The notes: generated by a model not told the origin, from the letters alone. Positions 46,130 through 58,637 are shown, numbered from the stretch's first letter. The stretch is 64,000 nucleotides of DNA from Botryotinia globosa (GCA_014898425.1 RCSZ01000009.1:2108001-2172000); one strand, 5' to 3'. Numbers and translations: made by a program.

Positions 46130-47862
46130 CTAAATTTTGGTAACAGAAGCATTCAGTTTGCCCATAACTTCTCGTTCCCACCAACTTTCAAAATCCAATA
46201 CTAACTTATCTTTTCGGGCTTCTTCTGCTGCGAATACTACCGCGTGACTTCGGATTACTTCTTCTACTATGATTAGAGAATTTTTAGTCAGTTTTAAACA
46301 GCAAAAAGATGGGAAAGTTATAAAGAAAGATGATGAAAAACTTACAGCTACACCCTACCCATTTCCTCTGCGCAACTTCTACTTCTGCGCCCTCATTCAT
46401 GACACTATTTATAGCACCCACAAACTGTCTTACTAGCCCTTCATCCCCACCTCCATGTCCACTCTTGATATCCGTGACTTTCGGTTCATAAACCTTTGTT
46501 TCCCCAGTGTTAAAGTCCTCAACTGTGATTTTCGTACTATCTGCATGTATTTCTCCATCACTGCCATATATATGTGAATATCTCTCACAAATCCTTTTCG
46601 TATGAGATACCATATGGAACGAAGCTTGTTTAGCTCCACGATTAAGAGAAGGATTGGCAGGAAATGTAAGAGTCACGAATTGGTCATCGTTAACTGTGTT
46701 GTCGGATTCGTAGACGCAGCGGCCGAACCAGTTTTTGCCTTCGATTTCGGGGGCAGGTGTTGAGGATGTGTAGTCTTCGGATAAGACAGAGAGGACGGCG
46801 GATTCGGCGGCTTCAGGACCAGAGGTACTAAGGATATCTTCGATGTCTGGGACAAGAATGTCGACAGGCCAGTTGGTGTTGGGGGCTTTTAGTCCTTTAT
46901 GTTTTGGGGATATGTATATGTCTTTGGCCGAGTATTTACATTCTGGTTCAATGGGACAGGAGAGACAGTTTGTTGCGGTGCCTGCGGCTGCGGGTTTGCG
47001 GGTACGGGTGAATTGCTGTACTGAGCCAGAGGAGGTTATTGTTTCGGGGAGATGGGCTGGAGCGGTTGGGTCGGAGGGGGGGGAAGAACAGAGGAGCCAG
47101 AGAAGGAGATCAATATCATGGCAGGATTTCGTGAGAAGAGATGGGGCAGTTGTGGATTCTTTGCGCCAGTTTCCACTATTTGGCTATTAGCTATCATACC
47201 TTGGAATTGGAGAGGAAACAACCATACCGAACATAGCTATGGGTAAAATGCCACCAACCCACCGGCTCAGTATGGTTAATACTCAGCACGTCCCCAATAA
47301 CCCTCTCTTCCAAAAGCAACTTCCTCAACATCATATTATGCGGACTATACCTCAGTACATGTCCAATACTGAATATTTTGTCTGGCAATCTATTCCGTGG
47401 ATAGTCGGGCAGCATCGCCCTATAAATCTCTACACAATCCTCCAAAGTTGTCGCCAACGGCTTCTCACACATAATATGCAAACCCAATGGTTTCAATCCC
47501 ACAATAACCTCTTTGTGCATTTCATCCAGCACGCATATAAAGGCGGCATCGACCCCAGGCGGTACGGACTCCCCGCGAGCAGCGCGGGCTCGTCGATCGA
47601 GCTCATAGGAGAGGAATTCTTTCCAGTTGGAAAATGATTGTCCTTCAGACGGGGAATCAGAACCCCAGATGTAGCGCGAACCAAGGCGTTGCCGTTTATA
47701 GGGGATAGGTTCTGCGACTGCAGAGACGATACCAGGGGTAGATTCGTGCACACAACGGGAATATTGACTACCTCGAGATCCGGCGCCGATAATGAGGATG
47801 CGGGGTGGGATTGGGGAGGTAGTTGTGGAGGGGTTGAAGGGATCGGATGCGTGCGGTGACAT
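46130..47862 (-). CDS. Gfo/Idh/MocA-family oxidoreductase
   Basis: Three exons, 47862-47228, 47175-46346 and 46266-46130, give 533 residues. The Rossmann fold begins RILIIGAGSRGSQYSR (GxGxxG at 26-31), and the family's EKP motif is in MCEKPLATT (133-135). The catalytic region has GNWRKESTTAPSLLTKSCHD and HDID (231-234). A distinctive Cys motif, NCLSCPIEPECKYSAKDIY, sits in the central insert, so a bound metal or disulfide is possible. The family oxidises or reduces sugars and inositols with NAD(P); at 533 residues this member is longer than the usual 330-450. The substrate is unknown. The splice joins restore SYVRGNWRK and GCSLEEVIRSHAVVFAAEEA, both typical family text. Twin palindromes lie 356-385 bp upstream of the start. 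Confidence 0.9.
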
Positions 47863-49118
47863 ATCTACGAAGTGGTAGTTTGCGGTTGGAATTGCTGTAG
47901 ATTAGCTTGGGGTTTGAGAGTAATATCAAGAGATATTGGCGTGAAGGTTGAAGCTTCAATTAAACTAGATACGCTCGAGGATATCTATGTGTACTTGATT
48001 GATCGCACTTGTCGACAACAAAGGCATGGATGAACGATAGGCCATCACATAATGAAAATGAATTAAACTTTACTTAACCTCGATTTCAGGGCGTACCCAG
48101 GTAGTAGAACAACACATCCTACCAACTGTGTAGATGCTAATAAGCTATTGAGCTACCTAATCATGCAGGAAGGGCTCTTCAGGTCCCTTGCTTGACCCCG
48201 CGATAAGGGGTGGGGAAAGTAACGTTACTGGGTTCGAAGTTCGAACCAATGATAACCGATGAATTTGTATTGCAAAAGATATCCGCAATTTCTTCATATC
48301 TTCTTCATCTTCGTATTGCTGTTGTACACAACCAAGCCTGCCTCTTTAAATGTGCCTTAGCGTAATGAAACTCCGGACTGAGAAAATGGGGAACAGCTGA
48401 TGAGTACTTTGGGGGGAAGAATCACTACGTTACATCAGGGCGTCTTTTGTTGCATATCTGCTTAAAGTCTGACGCAATACAAGACATTTGGAATACGGAT
48501 ATCCCTTGTAGGTTGGACGAGAGTTCACGGATATCACATTCTGGGCATGAAACTTGAGGTCACACATAAGATAACATTCACAATTGAGTTTATAGCTAAA
48601 CTATAAATTTTGCACGTTACTTTCAGATCGCCTTTTTCTTCGAGCGGAGCGTAGAGGATGGGAAGCGACGGCGCGCCACACCAGGTAACAACGTAGAACC
48701 TTGCCCCTCAGGAAGTACAGGGCAGTGGACGTTGCATTCATCCTTTTCGCATAGTATGGTTCAATGCCTGTCATCGATTCGAAGGACGCTTCGGTTGTGT
48801 TCTTATATCCAGTGGCATGAGTTTTCTCCTTCCTGGGCGATTACCGCTCCAAGACATTCTCGATACCCACCAAAAAGGTCAGAATAGATCTCGCACACCT
48901 GTCATTGAGAGTGGGATGAACAAATTTTGATGCGTGGGGTGCAACATACCCATCGGGAGTTCCAATTGCAATATCCTGTAGCATCGGAGAACATCCATCA
49001 AGAACGACATCCACAAGCCCTGCTTGGTGTCGAAATCGATTAACAGATGCAATAACATGTATGCCAGTGGCATTGCCCTGCCTCCAAAAAAAGTTTGAAG
49101 ATTATTCCCGAGTTCTGA
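47863..49118. other. Intergenic; promoter of the oxidoreductase
   Basis: About 1.25 kb without a supported gene. It holds the twin palindromes listed separately and a short CCCC-GCGATAA-GGGG hairpin at about 48196-48210. Confidence 0.5.
48218..48247. promoter_or_regulatory. Two adjacent perfect palindromes
   Basis: AGTAACGTTACT (48218-48229, 12 bp, perfect) is followed after one base by GGTTCGAAGTTCGAACC (48231-48247, 17 bp, perfect around a central G). They lie upstream of the oxidoreductase start at 47862. Such dyads suit dimeric fungal regulators (bZIP or zinc-cluster). No particular factor can be named. The GGTTCGAA part resembles a tRNA B box, but no A box or cloverleaf is present. Confidence 0.5.
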
Positions 49119-49913
49119 CTATGAGATCCTCGCATAGCGAACCTCATATGTTTCGTACCATCCACTGATCCTGCGCTCGACAAGTTCCCTCATTGCTTCG
49201 TATGTCTGACATTTATCTTTTAGATCTTCACGAAAATCAATTTCCTCAAACTTGACTCTGGGTTGTCGGTCAAGTTTACAATGTGCTCCATACTTATTCA
49301 CTTTGTGGGCGGTCAGTACAACGGGAGAAGTCCAGTTGTGGGATACCGCACTTTTACTGATAGTTGCGTATACAACGTTCCTGTCGCCAAGCTTCCGGTT
49401 TGATTGTCTTAATGTTCCAAGGTACACACTAGGTTTGAATAATGGATCTGGTATTCCATGATCTTCACCGGGATATGGAAATGGTGGATTTAACACACCC
49501 AGTGGTGTAGCAGGCCGCTGTTCGGTAAACACATCGTGTGCGGAATTGTCGTATGGTTCTTCTGGGAAACTTATTATGGCTTCTTGCGCTGAATCAAGTT
49601 GCTTGGGTGACAGGCATTTTGACACTCGTGCAGATAAAGGTTGAGTAGAAGGAGCGAACAACTTTGCTGAATCAATAGATGTCTCTGAAGGAAAGTAAGT
49701 TGGCGGAATTTCTAGCTTAGGCGGAGCTAGAGGCTTTACTGTTTTGTGCTGGGGCGATGAAAGTCCAGAGTCGTTACCGGTTAGAGGTAGGAAATGAGTT
49801 TCTGATGGAAATATCCGGTCTTCATCTGATATTTCCACCACGTGAGACAATCGTTCCAGTATCTCCTCTTCTGATTTGGTCCGTTCTAGTCCCTCGCATT
49901 CCTGAGATGCCAT
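49119..49913 (-). CDS. Uncharacterised, mostly disordered 264-residue protein
   Basis: A single intronless frame from ATG at 49913. Residues 1-about 165 are Ser/Pro/Glu-rich and likely disordered. The C-terminal 100 residues look folded (RKLGDRNVVYATISKSAV, then VKFEEIDFREDLKDKCQ and ELVERRISGWYETYEVRY). No signal peptide, membrane segment or known motif is seen. The frame's length and even composition support a real gene. It is transcribed away from the ATP synthase subunit h gene across about 690 bp. Confidence 0.6.
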   Translation of the reverse strand: MASQECEGLERTKSEEEILERLSHVVEISDEDRIFPSETHFLPLTGNDSGLSSPQHKTVKPLAPPKLEIPPTYFPSETSIDSAKLFAPSTQPLSARVSKCLSPKQLDSAQEAIISFPEEPYDNSAHDVFTEQRPATPLGVLNPPFPYPGEDHGIPDPLFKPSVYLGTLRQSNRKLGDRNVVYATISKSAVSHNWTSPVVLTAHKVNKYGAHCKLDRQPRVKFEEIDFREDLKDKCQTYEAMRELVERRISGWYETYEVRYARIS

Positions 49914-50604
49914 TTTGGAGCAGTCGAGGGAGAGGAGAATGCATTGTTGTATCCAATGGTTAGAGAGAATGTTGAGGAGCAGTCCTTATATTACTGTCGA
50001 TTTAAGAGCAAGATTAGGAGCTTTCTTAATTGTCTTTGTAAGCTCTAGAAGGTTAAATAAAGAATATTAAAATACATTAACGCGATCCTCGAGCATCGCT
50101 AACATGTGAAGATCGAACAAAGAATTGTGACATTCATTACTTGAAAACTTGTACAGATTGATCGAGACTTCTCGAAAAACTTACGATTCTCCTGGACCTT
50201 TCAGAGGTTGTGATGGTTGGACATTGCCATGGATGCTACCGCACAGAGTATACTTATGATGCCCATCATATCTCTGCTTCAAATGCCATTGCGATGATAC
50301 TAAAGCTTGTAGACTATACGATAAATCGTCAGATAACTTGGTTCAACGTCTGTTGTATCACAATCAAGTATATCCAATCGTGAGAGAGGGTATTGATATT
50401 GATGTTTGTAGAAGAAAGCACCTACAGTTTGAGAGCAAGTGGAGAAATTTTGCTCATTCGCCGAAACTCGGGTTCTGGCCTCGATGTCAAGGCATTATCC
50501 CATGTCACATGATCCTTACCTCGCTTCTCAGGATCTTTCAATTCTGCCTCCGAACCTCCCAACTACCTTGAGATCCCCAATTGACGCCCATCATACCTGT
50601 CAAG
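49914..50604. other. Divergent promoter, unknown gene / ATP synthase subunit h
   Basis: No gene inside. Two overlapping plus-strand frames (50338-50669) run into the start region of subunit h but have no exon character. Confidence 0.45.
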
Positions 50605-51132
50605 ATGTTCACACAAACTGTCCGCGCTTCGGTATGCTACATGCTCAGCTCAAAATGTCATTTTACTAACCGCAGAAGCGCTCTCAAATCGCCCGCGTTG
50701 CGAGGCAGCAAATGATCAGCAAGAGAACTTTCATCGTTCCCACTGCTGTTCGTCGTGGTACGTTCATAATTCTGTTCACAACTAATCTTCTGCCTCCGAA
50801 ATCACTGCCACCAGAACACATAATATACGCAGATATAGCCGCCAGTCAGAAGCTAATTCCGATCAATAGCGGACCTTGTCCAAGATCTTTACCTTAAGGA
50901 ATTGAAGAGTTACAAAGCTCCTCAAATCAAGGCATCCGATTCCGAAGGACAAGTTCTCAAGTTCTCCCCACCTAAGGCTCCTGCATCTCCAGAAGAAACC
51001 GATATCGCGAAGGAATTGGCAGCATACGAGGCAAGCACAGTCGAAGTAGAGGGACAAGCCGAGGGAGGTGTTGAGGCCAAGGAGGTTGATTGGTTTGAGG
51101 AGGAGCCTGAGGAGGATGCTGCACACCACTAG
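50605..51132 (+). CDS. atp14: Mitochondrial F1Fo ATP synthase subunit h
   Basis: Three exons, 50605-50631 (27 bp), 50676-50757 and 50870-51132, give 123 residues. The N-terminus (MFTQTVRAS, then KRSQIARVARQQ and SKRTFIV) is basic and amphipathic, a mitochondrial presequence. The mature part has ADLVQDLYLKELKSYKAPQI and SPPKAPASPEETDIAKELAAYE, and the very acidic end DWFEEEPEEDAAHH, all typical of fungal subunit h. The subunit belongs to the peripheral stalk of complex V in the inner membrane. The second acceptor (CAATAG|CG at 50869) was chosen because it alone joins RRADLVQDLYL in frame. Small first exons are common in fungal genes for mitochondrial proteins. Confidence 0.93.
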
Positions 51133-51856
51133 ATTACGAAATGATACCGGAGTAAAAACGTGAAGCCGCGTGGTAGATTAAAACGTGGGGATGCGATGGA
51201 GGGGCGGGGAAATGTGTACACATAGTGAGGTGGTAGAATGAAGTGCGAATTGCACAGTCATTAACCGCCCATTTTGAAAGAAGACTCGATCGACTGGATT
51301 ATCTTCCAGAGCACATGTCACTATTTTTTCCTCAATTTTGGAAGCAGAGTGTCCATACCGTCCATCTCGAGACGATTAAATCACTACTATCTGCTTATTT
51401 TGGTCCCTCTTTTTTAACCCTGTCCACGAAATCATGAATGTTTCACGCCAAGTGGCTAGGATTCCTGAATCGCAGGGAGCGCTATCATGACGAAATTGTA
51501 CAAAAGAATACTTAGTATATTCATTTCAGTTTTGGAATTGAAATTCCGCACCATCCACAATAGATATGCGGCCACTTCCTCGTTCGAGAAGATCCCCTAC
51601 TACTAGCTGCACGGGCCTTTGCGGGGGTACTAAACGTCTTCCTCTTGTTCTCCAGCCCAACATTACTGCCTCCAAAATCACCACTTCATTATTCTTGAAC
51701 AGCGGGGAAAATTTCATCTTTTACATTCGCCGTATTGATCCTACATTAAGTATCGCCCATCATGCAATCCTTCCGGCCCATATACATGACTAGTGAACCG
51801 GCTACCATCCGAATATCAGTCATTCAAGCTACCTCGTTCACTCAAAGTCATTTCAA
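51133..51856. other. Convergent 3' flanks
   Basis: No gene recognised. Frames at 51526-51793 on both strands overlap each other and have no motif. Confidence 0.45.
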
Positions 51857-52890
51857 TCAATCTCCAACATCCACGGAAGCAGTTTTCTTAATGCCTCTTC
51901 CTTCCAGCTCACATACCTTTTTCTTCATACTTGTGCCGTCCAACTCAAACTTTCCCGGTCCCTCCATCTCATGAAAGTTGGCAGTCGTTTCTAGCTCTAA
52001 TGCATTCTTATCACTTCGCATCTTCCATGGACGCGCGAGACGCTGTTTTCGTTGATCTCGATGACGAATGACAACACACACTATCACCAAAAGAAGCAAG
52101 CCTAAGACACCGGTGATAATACCCACTATCATAGGCATGTGATTATTTTTTATGTCGGAACTCGATGGTGTATTTGTAGATGCGGATAGGGTATCGGTAG
52201 ATGGTGCAAATAATGTCGGGTGTGTGTGCGCGGTAATATTAATCGTACCTGTGGTCACACCTGAAACTGATCCTAGACTCGGAATATATTCGTTTCCTGA
52301 TGTGATCGTCGAAACGATTTGCTCTGCTGTTGTTGAACTACTACTACCGTCACCTGTGGTAGTACTGCTGATGTGGGTACCCACGGTGATATTACCAGTG
52401 CCACTGGGGTACCTCGTCGTTTTATCGATGCCGCTGCTATCATCTCTTTCATACACTGCAAAGTCGTTGACCCAAAAGGCACCCGAAAGTGTCCTATCAC
52501 CCTCGCAATCGCTCAAAATTACCCACGGTGGAAAATGCACATTATTTACATCGAGCCCTGTTGGTACAGTCCACTTAAATCCTCCGGATAATAGTGGAAC
52601 ATTTGCTATTGCTTCCGTATTAGTCTTATTTCCAGACATATGAAGATGAAAAACACACAAGCTATTTCAAGAATTGAACCTCCAATGCCAGAATCAGTGA
52701 CCATTCGCATTAAAGTCAAATTGGTAGTTCCACTTTGACGTAAGTGCCATTTGATGGCATAGTTACTACCCGAGATTAGGATTTGCCTATCACTTGGCGT
52801 GAGGATTTTGAGCTCAATTGCGTAACTTGAGTGCAGCAATAAACACGGAATCGAAACGAGCACACAAGTTACGTGAAGATATAGAATCAT
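51857..52890 (-). CDS. Kre9/Knh1-like single-pass membrane protein
   Basis: Two exons, 52890-52659 and 52605-51857, give 326 residues. A signal peptide (about 1-24, VTCVLVSIPCLLLHSSYAIE) leads into an Ig-like domain of the Kre9/Knh1 N-terminal family: LTPSDRQILISGSNYAIKWH, then SNVPLLSGGFKWTVPTGL and WVILSDCEGDRTLSGAFWV. A Ser/Thr-rich stalk follows, then one helix (about 235-257, MPMIVGIITGVLGLLLLVIV) and a basic cytoplasmic tail of about 70 residues. Relatives are usually GPI-anchored wall proteins; here a true membrane helix and tail replace the anchor, as in surface sensors. The donor GTGTGT is unusual, but the splice restores EIASNVPLLSG. The function is not known. Confidence 0.82.
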
Positions 52891-55308
52891 CTTGATTACA
52901 TGTTTGATGTATCATTTAGAAAGAAACAAATATCACATAGCTGGTGCTATAGTAAAGAGTTAAATACGTTTGAACATCATTCTACCATTTGCGCAACCTC
53001 CGAACCCAGCTGCTAACAGGAGATTAGGAGATTAGGAGATTTGTGGCCCGAATTAATGTGAAATGAGCGTCTTGGCCCCAACTCAATAAAAAGTATTAAT
53101 ATAGCTCAGTGGACGAAGTGGCACCCAGGATCTTCTCCACGAAGTGATTACTGAAACGGCCCCCAAATTGACTCTCTGTTATATGTATAACCCAACTCAC
53201 AGCATAAATCGCCAGCAGCCCCAATCATGCATCAAACTATCGCTGACTTTTTGCATGAAGGAATCTCAAACTGTGATGGTGGCCAACTTTGGTCATATTG
53301 GATAAGGCTATAGGCATCAATGTCCATGTTGTGGCGCTAGCATTGAGGAACTTGAACCGAGTGGTAATTTCGTCTATCTCGTTTTTTTCTCTCTCGTTTC
53401 TTACTTCTTCAGTGAGCCTCCGTGTCGGCATCTCGTTCCTGCATATCAATCTGATATTCTGCAACGTTCATCTCCACGAGGTGGGTGGAGGAATAAGAAA
53501 AGTTTGCCAAGTTTACCCCTTAATGAATTTTTACCGCATGGATCTAGACTCAAGCCTTAATCACGAATACGTGCCTTTTTAACACTGATGAGGATTGTCG
53601 TACCACATATGAATGATTGTCTGGTATTTTTATCTGAAGACTGATACGATATTGTCATCTTCATTTGCACGTATCTTCACCTTGCTGCTTCTTTCTTGAA
53701 GTTACGAGGTCAACACCAGCTTTGATACGATACTAGAGACTAATGACATACAAGCAATGAAATCCATCGTGACACTATAAATTACCTCTTTGAACAGCCT
53801 TGTTGCACATTCAATCGATACCTTCAAATTACAAGGCGCATTTTGACGAATCTTTAAAAGCCGTGGAACTAGTAAATAGTCTACGAAACTGATCCGTGCC
53901 ACTACCCTCTTTGCTACCTTTACGCTCTTCATACGGCTTTGTTGCACATCTACAAAATTCTTAATCCAAGACATATTCAAACAAGGCTCAAAACTCACTC
54001 AATCCCCTCATCACCTCACCACACCAAACCAAACTCGACACCGGCAAATCCATCTTCTCGTCATCAATATCCAATCACATCTCCCAAAATACTTTGTTGC
54101 GCATCTTCATCTTTAATTTTACAAATCTCAATGCGCGTTTTAAACTCAATATTTTATGAGCAGGGCGGCAGATGATAAGGTTTCGATCACCTAGGTATGG
54201 TAATATGTTTAGGGTTTCGGTACGGGAAGTTTGATCTGAGATTTTAGCATACGAAACGTCATTGTTTAATGGCGTAAACTTGTATTCTTTTGAAGAGTAT
54301 CCAATCGTGTGGTTGGGAATAGTGGTATTGCGTATCTGGACTCGCGATTTTATAAATTTTATTCTGATGTGAGGGGGTTGTGGATGGGCGTCGAATGGTT
54401 TGATGTAGAGCGGTAGAGAATATAGTTTGAATATCGACCTATCTGGCGATGTTGGGTTTAGAGTTTGCTTCGAAAAGTGTAAAGCTAGGTGATGACGGGC
54501 TTTACTTCACAGCTTCAAGTTCAAGTTCGTTTCTAAAGGCGGTGATGAAGCTATGTAGAATGTACCGCGGCGGTGTGGTATATGTAAGGTGAATACCCCC
54601 AGTTAGTATCGATACGCTGTCTTGGTGCGTGGCCTTGCTTTCTTTCGAAGTTGGTTTCGCTAGGTATTCGAGATAGTTGTCTGCAGCGCTTTCCTATGTC
54701 TAGGTATCTAGTTTAATATGTAATATGTAATATGTAATAACAGGATGACTTACTCCTCTCCTCTTCTCAATCCATCTCATTTTATATACTAACCATCTCC
54801 TCTCCTCTCCTATGCTTTAAACTCTCTCAACTTTTGAAGCACATATACATCCATATCTAAATGCACAGAAGCACGAATGGGAATAAAAATCTCATTCATT
54901 CAAATGATCGATCAAACAACCAACGTTTACAAAACACAGATGGCGCCAGATAGACAGAGAGGCAGATGCACGTGTAGATAGATACACAAAAACCAGGTGT
55001 TGGAAAGGTAGATCTCATTACCAAGTAGATAGACAGGTAATTAAAAACCCCTTTCCATCCATCTTGCATTCTTTCCAGCACATTCACCCATGCACGCATG
55101 CACGCATACATGCATCCATCAAACATACGAAAAATATACATCCATCCTCCCTCTTAACGCCATCTAGATCCATTACTCGTATTTCGTAGTCTGGAAACTA
55201 AGATAATCAACCCATCCAACTCCATGATTTCATTTCACAGTCTTCATTAATAGTATTTCTCCGCTTTCCATTCTTGCTAGTTTTGGCCTGCTTGCTCGTT
55301 CGTTCGAC
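52891..55308. other. 2.4-kb intergenic region, no gene seen
   Basis: Between the Kre9-like gene and RSC7 I find only short frames. TTTGTTGCACATC-like words recur at about 53805, 53938 and 54092, which hints at a decayed short repeat. TAATATG occurs three times in tandem at about 54715-54735. CTCCTCTC runs occur near 54790-54815, and C-A/T-rich motifs (CATGCACGCATG) occur near 55090. Confidence 0.5.
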
Positions 55309-57012
55309 TCACAAAATCAATCCTTTGTCAACTTTAACACTTCTCCTTCCTCCATCTACAACTTCCGACCCCCATTTTCCCTTCCATTCCCTCTCCCTCT
55401 CTCTAGCTTCCTCAAAAGCCCTCCTACAATCTTCGGGTAAAACGTCAAGTACATCTTCACTAACTCCGCTCAAGCCATCCATACCAATTAAATTATCTCC
55501 TGCACTTCCATTTGATTTTCCGCCCGCACTCAAATCCCAACCCGCACCATCTGGACCTGGGACACCGTAGTGTGTCGATGGAGAGGATTCCATGTATGTA
55601 TCTACTATCATGAGATTCCTGGAAAAGAATGGTTTGACTGGTGGGAACAGTGTTGATGAATCTGCAGACGGGGATTGTGGTTCGTTGTCGTTTATTTGTT
55701 CCCAGCGGGCATGAGTCGGTTGCATGGTTCGTGGGTATTGCATGATATTTGTGTGGGGATCGTAGATACCGTTCAGGTTCTGTCGACGAGCTGCTGAAAT
55801 TGCGGAGTTGAATCGACTTTTTGTATGTATTAGTGAGGGATTCAAATTGCATTTTGGAAAAGAAAAGAAAAGAACAAACGTACCTAGCTTCTCGAGCATG
55901 TTCCAACATCCAATTAACATCATTAACCATAATCTTTCTCTTCTTGCCATCAATCATCTTTCCGGTTTGTTGTGGGACAGTGGGTTGGCCAGAATGATAT
56001 ACTGAACTTGCTCCATGCCATGCGACGTATTGATTTTTGTTATATGCTTCTCCATCCTTAATTGCATCGTTTGGATCGGCCAAAGAACCTTCTTCAACTC
56101 CCTCTTCCCTTGCTTTCGTAACCTCATAATCATCTGTGATTCTCTTGCCCCCAACAATAATTTGAGCACCGAATTCGCGGAAAACTGATCTCGCCGTAAC
56201 AATTCCAATAGCTCTTCCCTTATAAGAATGTGGAATGAGTTCTCGTTCAATCATGTCCCTCTTCTCCTCCTCATCAATGATAATCTTAAATAACCTCTTA
56301 TGCTTCGCAAAGAAAAGATAACTATCTCTGAATCCTACACAACGTGCTGGTTCGGTGGATAACATATAAAGTCTCTTTCCTCTTCCATGCACCGTAAAAG
56401 TCCTGCAACGATATTCCCGACCATCTTGTAGATAACCAAGCTTATCAACCTTTTTCTCTCCTTCCGCATCCTCCGGCAATTCCACTTCATCATTCACAAC
56501 GTCCATCATGTTTCCCTCTTTGTCGACTGGTTGTTGTGTAACATGACTAGGGCCACCTCTTCTGGCCCCTCGTCCACCACCTCTAAATCCTCTTCCTCTA
56601 CCCCTCCCTCGACTTGGTGTAGGTGCCTCGGAAGTAGCTCCATCATCCAAGTCCCATCCTGGAGGTTTAATCTTGGGAGGTCTACCTAGACGCTTCTTAC
56701 GAATGGTGGTTTCTGGAGCGGGAGTGGCTGGAACAACTTCTTCTTCGACTTCTGATTCGATGGCTTCTTCCTCCTCTTCATTCTCATCTTCATCGTTCTC
56801 GGGAGGGGTACCGGGGTCAGATGGCGGTGCATCAATTATGGAATCATCTTCGGGGTCATCGTACGTTTGTGGTGTATTTTCTACATGGAAGGAAGATGAA
56901 GTTAGAACTGTCTGAAGGTAATAAAGTTATGCGCCAGATAAATTATTGGAAGCAACTCACTCAATGCAGCAGCGGCATTTTTAGCAGCAGCTCTACCAGG
57001 TCGTCTACCCAT
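55309..57012 (-). CDS. Chromatin-remodelling subunit RSC7/Swp82 (Npl6) family
   Basis: Three exons, 57012-56961, 56880-55884 and 55816-55309, give 518 residues. MGRRPGRAAAKNAAAA opens an acidic N-terminus, then an AT-hook-like KRLGRPPKIK (about 82-91) and an RG-rich stretch (about 107-127). The CRC-subunit domain follows: VDKLGYLQDGREYRCRTFTV, RGKRLYMLSTEPARCVGFRD, FGAQIIVGGKRITDDY, WHGASSVYHSGQPTVPQQTG and WMLEHAREASRFNSAISAAR. These are hallmarks of the Npl6 family, shared by the RSC and SWI/SNF complexes. The C-terminus (about 420-518) is variable. A single such gene in filamentous fungi may serve both complexes; that is inference. The AT-hook suggests DNA contact in the nucleus. Confidence 0.92.
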
Positions 57013-58637
57013 TTTTAGGGATCTTCGATAATCAATTAATCGAATTTGTGCTTGAATGAAGGTATTCGTGAGCTTGACGTCGCGCCTTGCGACGCGAATT
57101 GAAAGTCGGCCGCTTAAACAAATTCCGAGAAGCACGTGAAAGGAAAGCTAGTCTTAGAGTGGTTATCTGTCATGTGATCAAAATTTTCCCAAGAATCGTA
57201 TTCATCTATCTTACCATTTTCCCGCTGCATCTGCTTACCTTTCGGGGTTTCCTGGGTGGCCTCGGTGAGATCTAAAATCTCAAGATAGAGTGTTTCTTTT
57301 ACTAGGGTTCAGTCTTCGCAACCATTGACAGATGACGAGAAGCATGAGATGCAGCCGACTCCTAGAGTAGTTTCGGCTCACGTCGGATCGAACTATGAAT
57401 CACCTGGACTGTGTTTCTCATGTTCGTATCTTGAGTTGGCTTCTGTACCCATTTGTTTGTACTTTTCTACATTTTAATATTCCTATGTCAGGATCACAAC
57501 AGTGTCGTATGTAATGGATGTACGAGTACTGCACATGCAATGAGGCATCTAAAATTACCTTGCGAAGGACGAACATTCTGTAAAACTATGCAGGCTGTGG
57601 TAGCTGAATGCGCAATGCGAGTTTCCATCGGAGGCTTCATATGTTCGCATCGCAGCATCGCATGGCATTGATTTTATGGGTCACAACATGCGGATATACT
57701 ACATAGGTAGGTCTTCAAAAACTATATATTACCAGACTGAAGGGTTTTTAGAATGATCTTTAGCGAATACCTGTCCAAAGAATTCCAAATAGAAGTGTTA
57801 TCAATGTAGCAAACATTCGATCCTTTCCCTTCCCCGCCGTCTGACGACAGAAACTGAAGATTGGGAGATGCTGATATGTATTGGTGATATTAGCATATTG
57901 CAGTCTTTTTCGGGTAGTATTGCAGTTTTTGGTGTAGACCAATGGAACTCCAACCCTGGATAAGTACATGATCTTAAGCTTGAAAGTCTTAGGTCAGCTT
58001 GACTGGGGTGCAGTTTGGGAAGTGTTGGGGAAGTAGTGGAAAGGCAAACCAACATTCCAGATAGGAAAACCAATAATCTTCTCGTGTGGGCTGAATCTGG
58101 ATGAAGTTGCTTGATTTGTTGATAAATATCGGTAGACCTACCGTGCCGGTACGTGTTGGGAAACCTCGATAAGTCCGATAGGAGTTTGATTGCTTCGATT
58201 GCAACATGTATGCATTTGTAAGATCGAGCTACCTGGATAGATAGGGGTTTTGATTCGTGGCGAAATAGACGAAATACTCCGTAAACGAAGAGGAAAGCTT
58301 CAGCTCCAAACCTTAGCAGTTGGAGCAGATCTTTGTGTACGTACAGACTCCAGAGCGTCGTTCAGGGCTGTTGGTAAGTTGTAAATTGTAACTTTGTAAG
58401 ACTACGATATAACTGCTTGAATTAGAAGTTGTTACTCAATCCGTGAAGCTCCGCAATCCGTGTCAGGGTACCGAAAGATGGAGTGTGTAAGGTTCATTAT
58501 ATATGACGTATTTGTATCGAGTCAAGGAAAGGGAAAGTTTAGGATTTTGCATCTGGTTGGAAGAGACTCAGAGAGAGTGCTTGCCGTTTAATTGAATTGC
58601 GGTCGAGAAGATTTATTTATTTATTTTGGAGGCGATG

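Noticed and set aside
48231..48247. tRNA B box
   Set aside because: GGTTCGAA is present but no A box or foldable cloverleaf surrounds it.
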